The notes below the pieces were generated by a model. It was not told where the DNA came from, made no database searches, and saw only the letters and a list, made by a program, of their open reading frames with translations. The position numbers were made by a program, and so were the translations under genes. From Pedobacter sp. MC2016-15 (GTDB taxonomy: Bacteria > Bacteroidota > Bacteroidia > Sphingobacteriales > Sphingobacteriaceae), in assembly GCF_026239695.1 (NCBI RefSeq), contig NZ_JAPIVS010000006.1, forward strand, positions 124,001 through 188,000: a DNA stretch of 64,000 bases, given 5' to 3'. Shown here in pieces: positions 1 to 9,553 of the stretch (positions are counted from its first letter, which is position 1; each line of letters begins with the position of its first letter).

Positions 1-1044
1 CTCTTTGCCATCCGCATGGTTTCCCGGATTTACCTTTGTCATCTTATAGTTCTCCTTACCCTGTTCAACAAAAACATAAAACTGATTCTCCCATCTCACG
101 ATGGCCTCCTCATTAACTGTCAGCGCTTTTTTGTTATTCACCGCCACTTCCGCATTCATAAACATTCCCGGCAATAGGGTAGAATCGAAACGCTCAAAAT
201 GACAATGTACCGTAGCCATACGGTCCTGGTCCAGATTCTTGCTGATCAGGATGATCTCGGCTTCATACTTTTTACTTTCATCGCCATTCTTCCAGGCCAT
301 CACCTTCTGCCCGATCGACAAGCTGTTCACATCTTTTTCATATACATTAAGTGCCAGATGGATATCTTTCGGATTTACCAATTCAAACAAAACGTCGGTC
401 GGAGAAGTATATTTACCAATATTCACATTTACTTTTGATACAAAGCCATCAATCGGTGATAAGATATTGATACTTTTTGAAATATTTGATGCACTGAGGT
501 TACGGGGGTTGATACCTATCAGCTCCAGCTTTTGTGCCAGCGCCTGCAAGCTAATGCGCTGCGACTGCAATTCGGCGCGACTTTGCTGAAAAACTTTATC
601 ACTGGCGGCCTTGCTGGCATTCAGCTCCTCATACCGCTGGTATTCATTCTGTGCTACGATCATACGCTCCTTCGCAGAAAGATAATCCTGCTGGATCTGA
701 ATAAACTGCATGTCCTCCAGCACCCCAAGCACCTGACCACGGTTCACGTGCATCCCCGGCAGCAGAGAGGTACGTTTAAGGAAGCCCCCAAGAGGGAAAC
801 TCACACTGATGGTACTCTGGGGTGGAACATCGATGCTGCCCTGTAAGCGGACAACGCCACTGATGGTACTTTCTTCCGGAGTGCCAACTTCTATACCCGC
901 AGTGCTCATTTGCTGCTGGCTTAGCTTTACTAATGTAGTATCTGCCGACTGTTCCTGCACTGCTGCTGCCGGTTTTTCTTCTTTATTGCCGCCGCAGGAT
1001 GATAAAATTACCGCTGCGCAAATTAGATACAAATATGTTTTCAT
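1..1044 (-). CDS. RND efflux periplasmic adaptor lipoprotein (HlyD/CusB-type), partial
   Basis: Membrane-fusion (adaptor) subunit expected to join the inner-membrane pump encoded just upstream to the outer-membrane channel for heavy-metal export. The start is the ATG at 1044. A lipoprotein signal ends in a lipobox with Cys17 (ILSSC-GG). It is followed by a Lys/Ala/Glu-rich linker, a biotinyl-lipoyl-like half ('LPGMHVNRGQVLGVLED'), a helical hairpin rich in Gln/Ser, the second lipoyl half ('SPIDGFVSKVNVNIGKY') and beta-barrel sequence ('LLPGMFMNAEVAV'). 348 codons are visible and the C-terminal membrane-proximal domain lies outside the window. It starts 11 bp after the stop of the pump gene, so the two are co-transcribed. 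The family call is firm; the metal specificity cannot be read. Confidence 0.9.
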   Translation of the reverse strand, partial: MKTYLYLICAAVILSSCGGNKEEKPAAAVQEQSADTTLVKLSQQQMSTAGIEVGTPEESTISGVVRLQGSIDVPPQSTISVSFPLGGFLKRTSLLPGMHVNRGQVLGVLEDMQFIQIQQDYLSAKERMIVAQNEYQRYEELNASKAASDKVFQQSRAELQSQRISLQALAQKLELIGINPRNLSASNISKSINILSPIDGFVSKVNVNIGKYTSPTDVLFELVNPKDIHLALNVYEKDVNSLSIGQKVMAWKNGDESKKYEAEIILISKNLDQDRMATVHCHFERFDSTLLPGMFMNAEVAVNNKKALTVNEEAIVRWENQFYVFVEQGKENYKMTKVNPGNHADGKE

Positions 1045-1055
1045 GATGATGATGC

Positions 1056-4000
1056 TTAAAGATTATTGATTCGTTGAACCTGAATGACCGACTGATTGTA
1101 ATTGTTGAGCATATCCAGGTACTCATTTTTGATGCTGATGGCCTGATCTACCAGGATCACCCATTGCAGATAGTTGATTTCTCCGCCACTAAACTGCTTA
1201 TCAGCAGTGCCGATGATGATATTGGAATTCCCAAGACCTGTGCTCTGGTAATAATCCAGACTGGCGCCGTATTTCTTCACCTGGCGAAGCGCTGTTTCTT
1301 TTTCGGTATTGATTTGCTGCTGCGCGTAGTCCTTACGTTTCTGCGCCAGCTGCCAGTCGACCTTAGCTGCCGATGTACGGGCAGACTGGGCACCAAAAAA
1401 CAGTGGTATACTGATACCCGCGTTTACGTAATTGAAACGTTTGCTCAGCGGCACGTTCATTTCCTGCCCGTTTACAAATTGCGTCCCGGCGATACTTTGG
1501 TTATTGTAGCCTATAAAGAAATCCGGAAGCATCTTGTTTTTCTCAGTGCGCCAGCGCCATCTCGCGGCTTCTGCCTGATGCTCCAAAAGCTGTACCTGCA
1601 GAAATCCATCAGCAGAAGCTTCAGGAAGGGCTAACCTGATTGCCGGGGAAGCTATCTCCGGTGTATAATGTCCTCCATCCGCAAGCCATACATTAAACTG
1701 CGCCAAGGTGATCTCCATATCAGCATTGATCATGCGCAGCTGGTTCGCAATCTGCTGCCGGTGTGATGAGGCTGTTGTTTTTTCCAGGATATCCGTTTCC
1801 CCTACTTTAAACCGGAGATTGGTTTTGTTCTCAAATAACTGGTACACGCTATCGGCATACAGCAATAGTTTTTGTTTTTCCCGGAGGTAAACCCATTCAT
1901 AAAACAGCTTACGCACATTGGTTTTGATGTCCAGCTGCGTTACTTTCGTCTGCGTTTGTGCAGCGAGGTAGTTTTCCTGAAGAGCACGTTTCTGGTTGCT
2001 GTATACCGTAGGGAAACTCAGGGATTGTGTTACGCCAAATCGGGTATCATTTACGGCGCTGTTGATCTGCCCGTAATCTGCACTCAGCTGTGTCTTCGGA
2101 AGATCCCATCCGGTTTTCTGACGGAGCTTTTCAGACTGCTCACTCAACAGCACACTCTGCCCCTGCAGGTTATGTTTCAAAGCTATTTCAATAGCCTGAT
2201 CCAGCGCCACCGGCTCTGCCGTTTCCTGCGCATGCGCAGTTCCAAAGCTCAGCATCAATATCAATCCGATGATTGCAGCTGCATTGGGTTTGATCTTTGT
2301 TTTACCTTCAAACATCAGATAAAGCGCGGGCAATACAAACAGCGTCAGGAATGTAGCTGTAATCAATCCACCGATCACTACCGTTGCCAGCGGACGCTGC
2401 ACTTCTGCCCCCGCGCCATTGCTTAGTGCCATCGGCAGAAATCCCAGTGAGGCTACTGCTGCCGTCATCAGGACCGGGCGCAGGCGGTTCCTGGTACCCT
2501 CTTTAACCAATTCTACGGGATCAGTGATACGGCCTTCCTTTTTGATGCGGTTAAATTCGGAGATGAGTACAATTCCGTTCAACACCGCAACACCAAACAA
2601 GGCAATAAAACCTACTCCTGCCGAAATACTGAATGGCATATCGCGTAAAGCCAGAGCAAACACCCCACCAATGGCTGATAATGGTATCGCTGTATAAATC
2701 AATGCTCCCTCCTTTAATGAGGAGAAAGCAAAATATAACATTCCAAAGATCAGGAGCAATGCCACCGGCACAGCAACAACCAGACGCTTTTTAGCCTGCT
2801 GCAGGTTCTCGAACGACCCGCCATAAACGATAGAATATCCAGGTTCAAGCCTCACCTTCTCACCAATTTTTGTCTGCAGCTCCTCCACAATCGACTGCAC
2901 GTCGCGGCCTCTTACGTTAAAGCCAATAGTGATTCTGCGTCTGGCATCCTCACGCTGTATCTGGTTGGGCCCTTCAATTTCTTCAACTGTGGCCACTTCA
3001 GACAGCGGGATCTGGTTACCATTCGGCGTAAGGATCATCAGGTTGCGCACATCATCAATGTCACGCCTGCTTTCGCTCCCTACCCGTACTACCAGGTCGA
3101 AACGTTTTTCACCCTCATAAACTTTACCTGCCGCCGCCCCGGCAAAACCGGCATTGACAGTTCTGTTGATCTCATCAATGTTCAATCCGTATTTGGCAAT
3201 CTCCGCGCGGTTATATTTGATCACTACCTGCGGCATGCCTGTTACTTTTTCTACGTACCAGTCGGCCGTACCCTGTACTGATTTGCTGATGGCACCGATC
3301 TGATCCGCATAGCGGGCCAACTTACCAAGGTCCTCGCCAAAAATCTTACAAACAACATCTTGTTTAGATCCCGTCATCAGCTCATTAAAGCGCATTTGTA
3401 CGGGACACTGATAACTTTGTGTCACTCCCGGAAAAGAAGCCTGAACGACATCCGTCATTTTGCCTGCAAGTTCCGGAAAGCTCTTCGCACTCGTCCATTC
3501 GTCCTTAGGTTTGAGCACGATGATCATATCCCCGCCTTCAATGGGCATCGGGTCTGTAGGTATCTCGGCACTGCCGATACGGGAGACTATCTTTTCCACC
3601 TCGGGGAAATTCTTTTTAATCAGGCCACTGATGCGGTCGAATGTACCCACAGTAGTACTCAAATTAGTACCCACCAGCAAGCGTGTTTCTACGGCGAAAT
3701 CACCCTCTTCCAGCTGCGGAATAAATTCTCCTCCCATCCGCGTAAACATGAACACGGCTATGCCGAACAGCACAAAAGCACATAACACGAGAATCCTGCG
3801 GATTTTCATGGCGCGGTTGAGTACCCGCAGGTACAAGCCTTCAATCTTCTCCATCACCCTGTCAGACCAGTTAGGCTCATGCGAAACCTTCTTGCTCAGG
3901 AACAGTGAACTCACCATCGGTACATAGGTCAGCGACAAAATAAAAGCGCCCAAAATCGCAAATGCCACAGTTTGCGCCATAGGTTTAAACATCTTCCCTT

Positions 4001-5411
4001 CAATACCTGTCAGGGATAGTATAGGCAGGTAAACGATCAGAATAATGATCTGACCAAACACTGCCGCGTTCATCATTCGCGAAGCAGAGCCTGCAACTTC
4101 TTCATTAAGCTCCTCCTGAGAAAGCTGATCCACATGCTGGTATTTTTTTGAAAAATGAAGATGGTGTAAAATGGCTTCTACGATAATTACCGCACCGTCA
4201 ACGATCAACCCAAAATCCAGAGCCCCCAGGCTCATCAGATTGCCGCTTACGCCAAAAGTGTTCATCATGATGATGGCAAAGAGCATCGCAAGAGGGATCA
4301 CAGAGGCAACGATCAAACCGGCACGTAAATTTCCAAGGAAAATCACCAGCACGAAGATCACGATCAACGCTCCCTCCAGCAGGTTATGTTCTACGGTGCC
4401 TATAGCATTATCAACCATCTTGGTGCGATCCAGAAAGGGCTCAATCACCAATCCCTCCGGTAGCGTCTCCTGGATTTTTGTAATGCGTTCCTTTACATTT
4501 TTGATCACATCAGAAGAGTTCTCCCCTTTGAGCATCATCACAATACCTCCGGCAACTTCGCCCTCAGCATCATAAGTGAGCGCACCATACCTGATGGCAG
4601 AACCCAGCTGCACTGTGCCAATATTCTTGATCAGTAGCGGCGATCCGTTGCTCACATTTTTAACGACGATATTTTCTATATCTGTGATTGATCCTGCCAG
4701 ACCTTCACTTCTGATGTACAATACTGTGGGGCCTTTTTCGATATAGGCCCCACCTGTATTCTGGTTATTTACTTCCAGCGCCCTGAAAACTTCAGAAATA
4801 GATACTCCGAGCGATTTAAGCTGGTTCGGATCTACTGCCACTTCATACTGCTTGAGCTCTCCACCAAAGGTAGATACATCGGCTACGCCTTTTGTGCCCA
4901 GAAGCTGTCTGCGAACCATCCAATCCTGGATACTGCGGATATCAGCGAGACTGAATTTGTTTTCGAAACCAGGTTTCGCGTGGAGCACATACTGATAAAT
5001 CTCACCCAGACCGGTAGAAGCCGGAGCAAGTTCTGGTTTATTGGCACTCTCGTTGATGTCGATCTGCTGTAAGCGCTCCGTCACTTGTTGTCTTGCCCAA
5101 TACACATCAACGCCATCGTCGAACACTATCGTGATGAGCGACAGCCCAAAGCGTGACATACTGCGGCTTTCCTTCATTTTAGGGATATTGCTCAGTGCCT
5201 GCTCTATGGGGAAAGTGATCAATCGTTCCACGTCTTCGGCACCCAGTGATGGTGCTGTTGTTATAATTTGTACCTGATCGTTGGTGATGTCAGGTACCGC
5301 ATCTATCGGCAGCCGGCTAAGTTCAAAAATACCGTAGATAATCCACAGCAAGATGAAGATGCCAATTGCCAGTTTATTTTTAACTGAAAATTGTATGATC
5401 CTGTCAAGCAT
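1056..5411 (-). CDS. CzcA/CusA-family heavy-metal RND pump fused to TolC-like outer-membrane factor
   Basis: Proton-driven RND exporter of the heavy-metal efflux subfamily, 1451 aa against about 1040 for a plain CzcA. Residues 1-1040 are the RND permease: N-terminal 'LPIDAVPDITNDQVQI', porter domains, and a TM4 acidic motif 'DFGLIVDGAVIIVEA' (the usual VEN is VEA here). Around 1045-1062 is a hydrophobic stretch ending AHAQ that looks like an internal signal peptide. Residues 1063-1451 form a TolC/CusC-like domain ('ALDQAIEIALKHN', long coiled helices, 'INYLQWVILVDQAI'). The reading frame is continuous, so this is a true fusion. Fusions of this length are known in Bacteroidota. The adaptor gene follows at 11 bp. 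Divalent or monovalent metal substrate is undetermined. Confidence 0.93.
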   Translation of the reverse strand: MLDRIIQFSVKNKLAIGIFILLWIIYGIFELSRLPIDAVPDITNDQVQIITTAPSLGAEDVERLITFPIEQALSNIPKMKESRSMSRFGLSLITIVFDDGVDVYWARQQVTERLQQIDINESANKPELAPASTGLGEIYQYVLHAKPGFENKFSLADIRSIQDWMVRRQLLGTKGVADVSTFGGELKQYEVAVDPNQLKSLGVSISEVFRALEVNNQNTGGAYIEKGPTVLYIRSEGLAGSITDIENIVVKNVSNGSPLLIKNIGTVQLGSAIRYGALTYDAEGEVAGGIVMMLKGENSSDVIKNVKERITKIQETLPEGLVIEPFLDRTKMVDNAIGTVEHNLLEGALIVIFVLVIFLGNLRAGLIVASVIPLAMLFAIIMMNTFGVSGNLMSLGALDFGLIVDGAVIIVEAILHHLHFSKKYQHVDQLSQEELNEEVAGSASRMMNAAVFGQIIILIVYLPILSLTGIEGKMFKPMAQTVAFAILGAFILSLTYVPMVSSLFLSKKVSHEPNWSDRVMEKIEGLYLRVLNRAMKIRRILVLCAFVLFGIAVFMFTRMGGEFIPQLEEGDFAVETRLLVGTNLSTTVGTFDRISGLIKKNFPEVEKIVSRIGSAEIPTDPMPIEGGDMIIVLKPKDEWTSAKSFPELAGKMTDVVQASFPGVTQSYQCPVQMRFNELMTGSKQDVVCKIFGEDLGKLARYADQIGAISKSVQGTADWYVEKVTGMPQVVIKYNRAEIAKYGLNIDEINRTVNAGFAGAAAGKVYEGEKRFDLVVRVGSESRRDIDDVRNLMILTPNGNQIPLSEVATVEEIEGPNQIQREDARRRITIGFNVRGRDVQSIVEELQTKIGEKVRLEPGYSIVYGGSFENLQQAKKRLVVAVPVALLLIFGMLYFAFSSLKEGALIYTAIPLSAIGGVFALALRDMPFSISAGVGFIALFGVAVLNGIVLISEFNRIKKEGRITDPVELVKEGTRNRLRPVLMTAAVASLGFLPMALSNGAGAEVQRPLATVVIGGLITATFLTLFVLPALYLMFEGKTKIKPNAAAIIGLILMLSFGTAHAQETAEPVALDQAIEIALKHNLQGQSVLLSEQSEKLRQKTGWDLPKTQLSADYGQINSAVNDTRFGVTQSLSFPTVYSNQKRALQENYLAAQTQTKVTQLDIKTNVRKLFYEWVYLREKQKLLLYADSVYQLFENKTNLRFKVGETDILEKTTASSHRQQIANQLRMINADMEITLAQFNVWLADGGHYTPEIASPAIRLALPEASADGFLQVQLLEHQAEAARWRWRTEKNKMLPDFFIGYNNQSIAGTQFVNGQEMNVPLSKRFNYVNAGISIPLFFGAQSARTSAAKVDWQLAQKRKDYAQQQINTEKETALRQVKKYGASLDYYQSTGLGNSNIIIGTADKQFSGGEINYLQWVILVDQAISIKNEYLDMLNNYNQSVIQVQRINNL

Positions 5412-5524
5412 TTGCGCGCTTTTAAAAATGGAAAAAACAGGTGAATCAATACTGGCGACCGCAAAAACGGCAGCATAGTACAGGTAACACCAGGTTTACT
5501 AATAATAAATGGGATGATAAAAGC

Positions 5525-5902
5525 TTAAGCGCAGGGAGGCCTGAAAGGCACGGACAGCTTAATGTCAGGAGTATAAAATGGTCGGTATGCAGAGTAATCC
5601 AGATCAATCCGGAACACGGCTGATTTGATTTTTACGCCAGACATTGGAGGGAGGTAATGCAGCTGAACAGTATGTACATCCAGTTTTTTGAAAGGTAGCT
5701 GCATATCACGGTTGTCATCATTGTCGTCCAGGTCGTCTCCCCAGTAGTGCATGGAAAGAAAGTCGACAAAGGTTACAGAGGGATTGCGTTGCTGATGTTC
5801 AGAAAAGTGCTCAAACAACAAGGGCAGCTTACTCAATTCACGTAACTCCGTGATCTGAGTGAGTATTGCTAGCACGATGATCATTGTCCAGGCCCTCTTC
5901 AT
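5525..5902 (-). CDS. Small membrane-anchored acidic/His protein upstream of the metal pump
   Basis: A 125-aa protein of unknown function. It has one N-terminal hydrophobic segment (residues 5-17, uncleaved anchor or signal). The central part carries the His/Asp-rich stretch 'FLSMHYWGDDLDDNDDNRD' leading into 'LPFK', and a beta-rich C-terminal half ends in Pro-Pro-Cys-Ala. It lies 113 bp upstream of the RND pump gene on the same strand. From memory, proteins with the same HY...D-D-D...LPFK signature commonly sit at the head of CzcA/CusA operons in Bacteroidota. The run of acidic residues with His and the terminal Cys are compatible with metal binding or sensing, but this is inference. No domain name is assigned. 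Confidence 0.75.
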   Translation of the reverse strand: MKRAWTMIIVLAILTQITELRELSKLPLLFEHFSEHQQRNPSVTFVDFLSMHYWGDDLDDNDDNRDMQLPFKKLDVHTVQLHYLPPMSGVKIKSAVFRIDLDYSAYRPFYTPDIKLSVPFRPPCA

Positions 5903-5957
5903 TGGGGGTAAAACTAAGAAAATTATTGTTTCTAAAGCCCCGGCAATTGTAAAAATG

Positions 5958-6983
5958 CTATTGTAGATTATATTTTGTTAAAGCACCGGCCCGGTATACA
6001 TATAGTTCAAAATAATGATCCTTAATCTTGTAGACTTCCTCCAGCATGATATGGTCAGCCCCCTTACTAAGTGAGGAAACTTTCTTTTGAAGATGCGGCG
6101 GCAATTCCTGATAGTCGATGACCCGCTCGATCTCAATACCTCCATCTACTTCAAATTCCAGCGAGAACATCGTCTGCTTCCATCTAATTTTAGTATCGAG
6201 CTGATCGTTGCCTTTCTGAACGGTCATTTGAATAGTATTATCTTTGTATAAGGTAAATCCTGAATTGATCAGCATCACTGCCCCTGAAGCAACCATTGCA
6301 ATAAAACCTATCTTTTGATAAAGTTTCTCCGTAAAGAGCTTCATAAAGTATTTTAACAATTGCGAAGAGAAAATAGCAGCAACAGAGATGATCATCCCCA
6401 TAGCCACAGCTTTTGTAGTCAGCAGTCCAAATATTCCGTAAAGAACAATTTTGAGGATATGCAGCAGCAGTTCGTTGGCAGCCCGGGTGGCAATGATCTG
6501 CTCTTTGGTAAGACCATAAGTAAGATAAAACCGGTTGAAAAGCAAACCTACCGCGCCTGTGAGACCCGATAAAAATCCTGTTGCCAGTCCGATGATGCTG
6601 AGTATCCATTTCCCATTTTCCCTCACCGGCTTCGTCTTGATACCTGGTTTAAAAATAAAGGGTAAGTTGGTAACCAGAAAAATTCCGATAACAAATTCCA
6701 ATAACACCGGATCAATGACACTCAACAGTTTAGCACCAAAATATACGGCAGGCAATGCAGGAGGAACAAACCACATGACAATATCCCAGCGTATATGACG
6801 ATAGAATACCACCATTCGCGAGACACTGCTAGTAGTGGTTCCAATTGAAAGTGCTGCAGGCACCTGTGCGCCGGGCAACACCCAGTTTAAAATAGGCAGC
6901 AGTAAGAAGCTCGCTCCACCTCCACTGATCGCACTCAATGCAAAAGCGATGACAGCTACAAAAAATAGTAGGATATACTGCAT
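5958..6983 (-). CDS. TauE/SafE-family membrane permease with soluble C-terminal extension
   Basis: A 341-aa polytopic inner-membrane protein of the sulfite exporter TauE/SafE family. The N-terminal part shows the family's Gly-rich first segment ('FALSAISGGGASFLLLP') and the repeated second half ('GLATGFLSGLTGAVGLLFNRF'), with about eight hydrophobic segments up to residue ~248. The last ~90 residues are hydrophilic and Lys/Glu-rich, longer than in a minimal TauE protein, and probably form a small soluble domain. The gene starts 2 bp after the stop of the propeller gene upstream, so the two are translationally linked. The family moves sulfonates, sulfite or organic anions; the substrate here cannot be inferred. 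Confidence 0.85.
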   Translation of the reverse strand: MQYILLFFVAVIAFALSAISGGGASFLLLPILNWVLPGAQVPAALSIGTTTSSVSRMVVFYRHIRWDIVMWFVPPALPAVYFGAKLLSVIDPVLLEFVIGIFLVTNLPFIFKPGIKTKPVRENGKWILSIIGLATGFLSGLTGAVGLLFNRFYLTYGLTKEQIIATRAANELLLHILKIVLYGIFGLLTTKAVAMGMIISVAAIFSSQLLKYFMKLFTEKLYQKIGFIAMVASGAVMLINSGFTLYKDNTIQMTVQKGNDQLDTKIRWKQTMFSLEFEVDGGIEIERVIDYQELPPHLQKKVSSLSKGADHIMLEEVYKIKDHYFELYVYRAGALTKYNLQ

Positions 6984-6985
6984 GA

Positions 6986-7990
6986 TTACAAAATGGTTTC
7001 TGGCCTGAAGATTTTTACAGCCGCCGGAAGCGTCCCTTTTCTGGGTTCAGCTATCATATATTGATTCGTTTCAGGCATAAAGAGTCCGGCAGCTGTACCA
7101 GCCCTGAGAGGAATTTTCTGCACTAACGTAAGTCTTCGAGGTCTTATTCTAAAGACTTCTACAAAACCTTCCGCGGATGAGATGTAGAGTTGAGCATGCA
7201 GCGTATCAAGAACAATACTATTGACGTTTTTACTGATCGCTGCCTTTCCCAGTTCTCTGCCAGTCAAAGTAGAATATATCAGCAGTTGCCCGCTGCTACG
7301 ACCTACATAGAGCAAATGGTTTCTCCTGTCAACAGCCATAGTGATATTGTCGTTATTGCCTTTCAGCCGCCAGTGTTTCATTACTTTTGAAGTTTTCCGC
7401 TCAACCAATTGCACCCGGTTGTGTTTAGGCACATTCACCATCAGATAATCCTTTGTAAGCTCAAACTGCTGCGGAGGTCCAGCCAGGGCGATATGTCCCA
7501 TAATTTCATTTTTGTTCAGGTCAATCACGCCGATTTCACCAGATTTAGCTCCTACCCCAACAAATAGCTGATTGCTGACCGGATCAAAACGGAGGTTACT
7601 ACACTTGTCCTTGAAGCTGTAGGTTTTTATCTTTCGGTAATTCCGCGCATCAATCGCAAGCACTTTACCATCCGCTGTAGCTACGTATAAAACATTTGTC
7701 TGTGAGTAGTAGAAAATTCCCTGAGGATCATTCAACCCCGGGATACTGATGAGGTGTTTCTTTTTTTTGAGATCAACCACTTCCACAGTATGTTGATCGG
7801 GCGCAGATAGAAACAATCTGCTATTTTGGAGATCATATGCCATCTGTGTAGTGCGCCCCTTTAATTTAGGAAGATCTATCTTATCTACCAGACCGAGCCT
7901 TTGTCTGCCCTGCGAAAAACCAAGAAAGGGAAGGCAAAGGATAATACTACAGATGAGTTTGGAAACAATCGATTTGGCCACTTGCGTCAT
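6986..7990 (-). CDS. Secreted YncE-like beta-propeller protein
   Basis: A 334-aa exported protein with a signal peptide (basic start, hydrophobic residues 10-24, 'GFSQG'). The mature part is built of about seven repeats of the YVTN/YncE type, for example 'LFLSAPDQHTVEVVDLKKKK', 'NVLYVATADGKVLAIDARN', 'LLYVGRSSGQLLIYSTLTG' and 'QLYISSAEGFVEVFRI'. These predict a seven-bladed propeller. No catalytic motif was recognised; related proteins bind ligands or nucleic acid or act as scaffolds. It is the first gene of a two-gene unit with the TauE/SafE permease 2 bp downstream, which suggests that it handles the same compound on the periplasmic side. That link is inference. Confidence 0.8.
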   Translation of the reverse strand: MTQVAKSIVSKLICSIILCLPFLGFSQGRQRLGLVDKIDLPKLKGRTTQMAYDLQNSRLFLSAPDQHTVEVVDLKKKKHLISIPGLNDPQGIFYYSQTNVLYVATADGKVLAIDARNYRKIKTYSFKDKCSNLRFDPVSNQLFVGVGAKSGEIGVIDLNKNEIMGHIALAGPPQQFELTKDYLMVNVPKHNRVQLVERKTSKVMKHWRLKGNNDNITMAVDRRNHLLYVGRSSGQLLIYSTLTGRELGKAAISKNVNSIVLDTLHAQLYISSAEGFVEVFRIRPRRLTLVQKIPLRAGTAAGLFMPETNQYMIAEPRKGTLPAAVKIFRPETIL

Positions 7991-8075
7991 AGTCCTTAAC
8001 AGTTGTTTTTTGCTGCCGCACTAAATTCCTGTTAGAATCTGTAGATTTTCTGAAGTTAAAGTGTTAAAAGATCAT

Positions 8076-8723
8076 TTATCCTACATCCTTTTTTGGCAAA
8101 TAGAAATATCCCAGAATCAGTAAACACAGTACGCCTAGCATAGCCCCGCCCAGTACATCCGTAAACCAATGTGCACCCAGATAAATCCTGGAGAAAGGAA
8201 TCAGCAGGACCATTGCTGCAGAAAAACTAATAACAATTATCCGAAGATAATAGTTAACAGATTTTAGCTTGCCCATCACGATGATTAGAAAACCAAAAAA
8301 TACCGTATAAAATAAAGTATGCCCGCTGGGGAAACTTTGCTGTTTAGTGACTTCTATAATCCTAACGAGGTCTTTAGCAGGCCTTGGCCGATTGATTAAC
8401 ATTTTAGTCACAGTACTCACTACTCCAGCTGACAAAGTGAGCAAGGTGAAAAGTGCTTCCTTCCTGTACCTGAATATTAAAAACATTAAAGCTACTACAC
8501 CTACAGTAATCACAGAATATGGCATAGTACCAAACCAACTGATGAAAGTCATGAAATGATCCAATGTTGGATTCTGATGTTCCTGAATTTCCTTTGATAT
8601 CTTAAGATCCACAAACGATAAAGGAAAAAAGTAAATAAGGCAACTTAATATGATGAATGCAGCAATGAATAAGAAGATGATCTTAGTCAGTAGCTTTGTG
8701 TTATTTACGCTTAGAAATTTCAT
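8076..8723 (-). CDS. PAP2-family membrane phosphatase (integral)
   Basis: A 215-aa integral-membrane phosphatase of the type 2 phosphatidic acid phosphatase superfamily. All three signature motifs are present: K107...RP ('KMLINRPRP'), PSGH at 132-135 and SR-x5-H-x3-D at 178-189 ('SRIYLGAHWFTD'), in the order and spacing of undecaprenyl-diphosphate, PgpB and LpxE-type enzymes. Six hydrophobic segments are predicted. The active site would face the periplasm and remove phosphate from a lipid substrate such as lipid A, undecaprenyl pyrophosphate or PGP. It lies 8 bp downstream of a second PAP2 gene and near an LtaS/EptA-like gene, which favours envelope-lipid remodelling. The exact substrate is not determinable. 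Confidence 0.9.
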   Translation of the reverse strand: MKFLSVNNTKLLTKIIFLFIAAFIILSCLIYFFPLSFVDLKISKEIQEHQNPTLDHFMTFISWFGTMPYSVITVGVVALMFLIFRYRKEALFTLLTLSAGVVSTVTKMLINRPRPAKDLVRIIEVTKQQSFPSGHTLFYTVFFGFLIIVMGKLKSVNYYLRIIVISFSAAMVLLIPFSRIYLGAHWFTDVLGGAMLGVLCLLILGYFYLPKKDVG

Positions 8724-8731
8724 TATTAATA

Positions 8732-9529
8732 TTAAAATGTCCCACTGAATGCTATTCCTGCTGCCTTTTGTTGATACATTGGCACCATTGAGTACTGCAT
8801 GCTTTGCTTACCAATTACTAATTTCCTAAGGTGAGGATAAATCAAATAAGCGATTTTCGTTGATGCGATACCAATTCCAGCTCCTGCAACAACATCACTT
8901 ACCCAGTGTTTGTTATTATACATTCGCAATACACCCGTTGCAGTGGCTACGGTATATCCAGCGTAACCTATCCATGGGGAAACATCCCTGTATTCCTGAT
9001 TCAGGAATTCCGCAGCGGCAAAAGCGTTGGCAGTATGTCCGGAAGGGAAAGAATAATTATTGGAGCCATCTGGACGTGGTCTGTCTGCTAAACGTTTAAT
9101 CGTTCCAGTAGTAGCACCCATGATACCAAACGATAATAGATATAATGCTGTCTGATCAACAACGCCATGCTTGCCTTTAACACCTGCCAGGTTTAATCCG
9201 TAAACAGCCACCATTGGAGCAAACTGCAAATAGTTATCAACGTGGTTTGCAAATAACGGATGATCTTCCTGAAGTTCTGCTCTGGTATTAAAGTCCAGCG
9301 TACGGATTGCGTTGTTGCCTAATGATAGCAGTCCATAAGAAACCAGAACAGCTGGTACAATGAAGGACTTAACAGTTGGTGGATTCTGGCCGCGCAGCTT
9401 CATCACTGATACCGGACTTGCAGTGGTAGAATCAGGTTGCTGAGGCTGTATTGTTTGAGCCGAAACAAATCCTGTAAAAGAAGTTAACAGGATAAAAAAT
9501 TGAATTTTAAGGTGACTGAAGAGTTTCAT
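8732..9529 (-). CDS. PAP2-family phosphatase (exported)
   Basis: A 265-aa protein with a cleavable signal peptide (residues 1-25, ending VSAQ), then PAP2 motifs: 'KRLADRPRP' (145-153), PSGH (162-165) and 'R202...NNKHWVSD' (His208, Asp212). Several hydrophobic segments flank the motifs, so it is periplasmic or membrane-embedded in the envelope. It resembles periplasmic lipid A or phospholipid phosphatases of Bacteroidota. It lies between the transferase gene (24 bp upstream) and the other PAP2 gene (8 bp downstream). Two divergent PAP2 paralogues in tandem suggest action on two phosphates or two lipids. The specificity is inference. Confidence 0.88.
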   Translation of the reverse strand: MKLFSHLKIQFFILLTSFTGFVSAQTIQPQQPDSTTASPVSVMKLRGQNPPTVKSFIVPAVLVSYGLLSLGNNAIRTLDFNTRAELQEDHPLFANHVDNYLQFAPMVAVYGLNLAGVKGKHGVVDQTALYLLSFGIMGATTGTIKRLADRPRPDGSNNYSFPSGHTANAFAAAEFLNQEYRDVSPWIGYAGYTVATATGVLRMYNNKHWVSDVVAGAGIGIASTKIAYLIYPHLRKLVIGKQSMQYSMVPMYQQKAAGIAFSGTF

Positions 9530-9553
9530 ATTTTTACTGTAGTAATCTGTTGC

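Noticed and set aside
5441..5623. Small plus-strand frame opposite the acidic membrane protein
   Set aside because: No protein-like composition, and it overlaps a convincing minus-strand gene.
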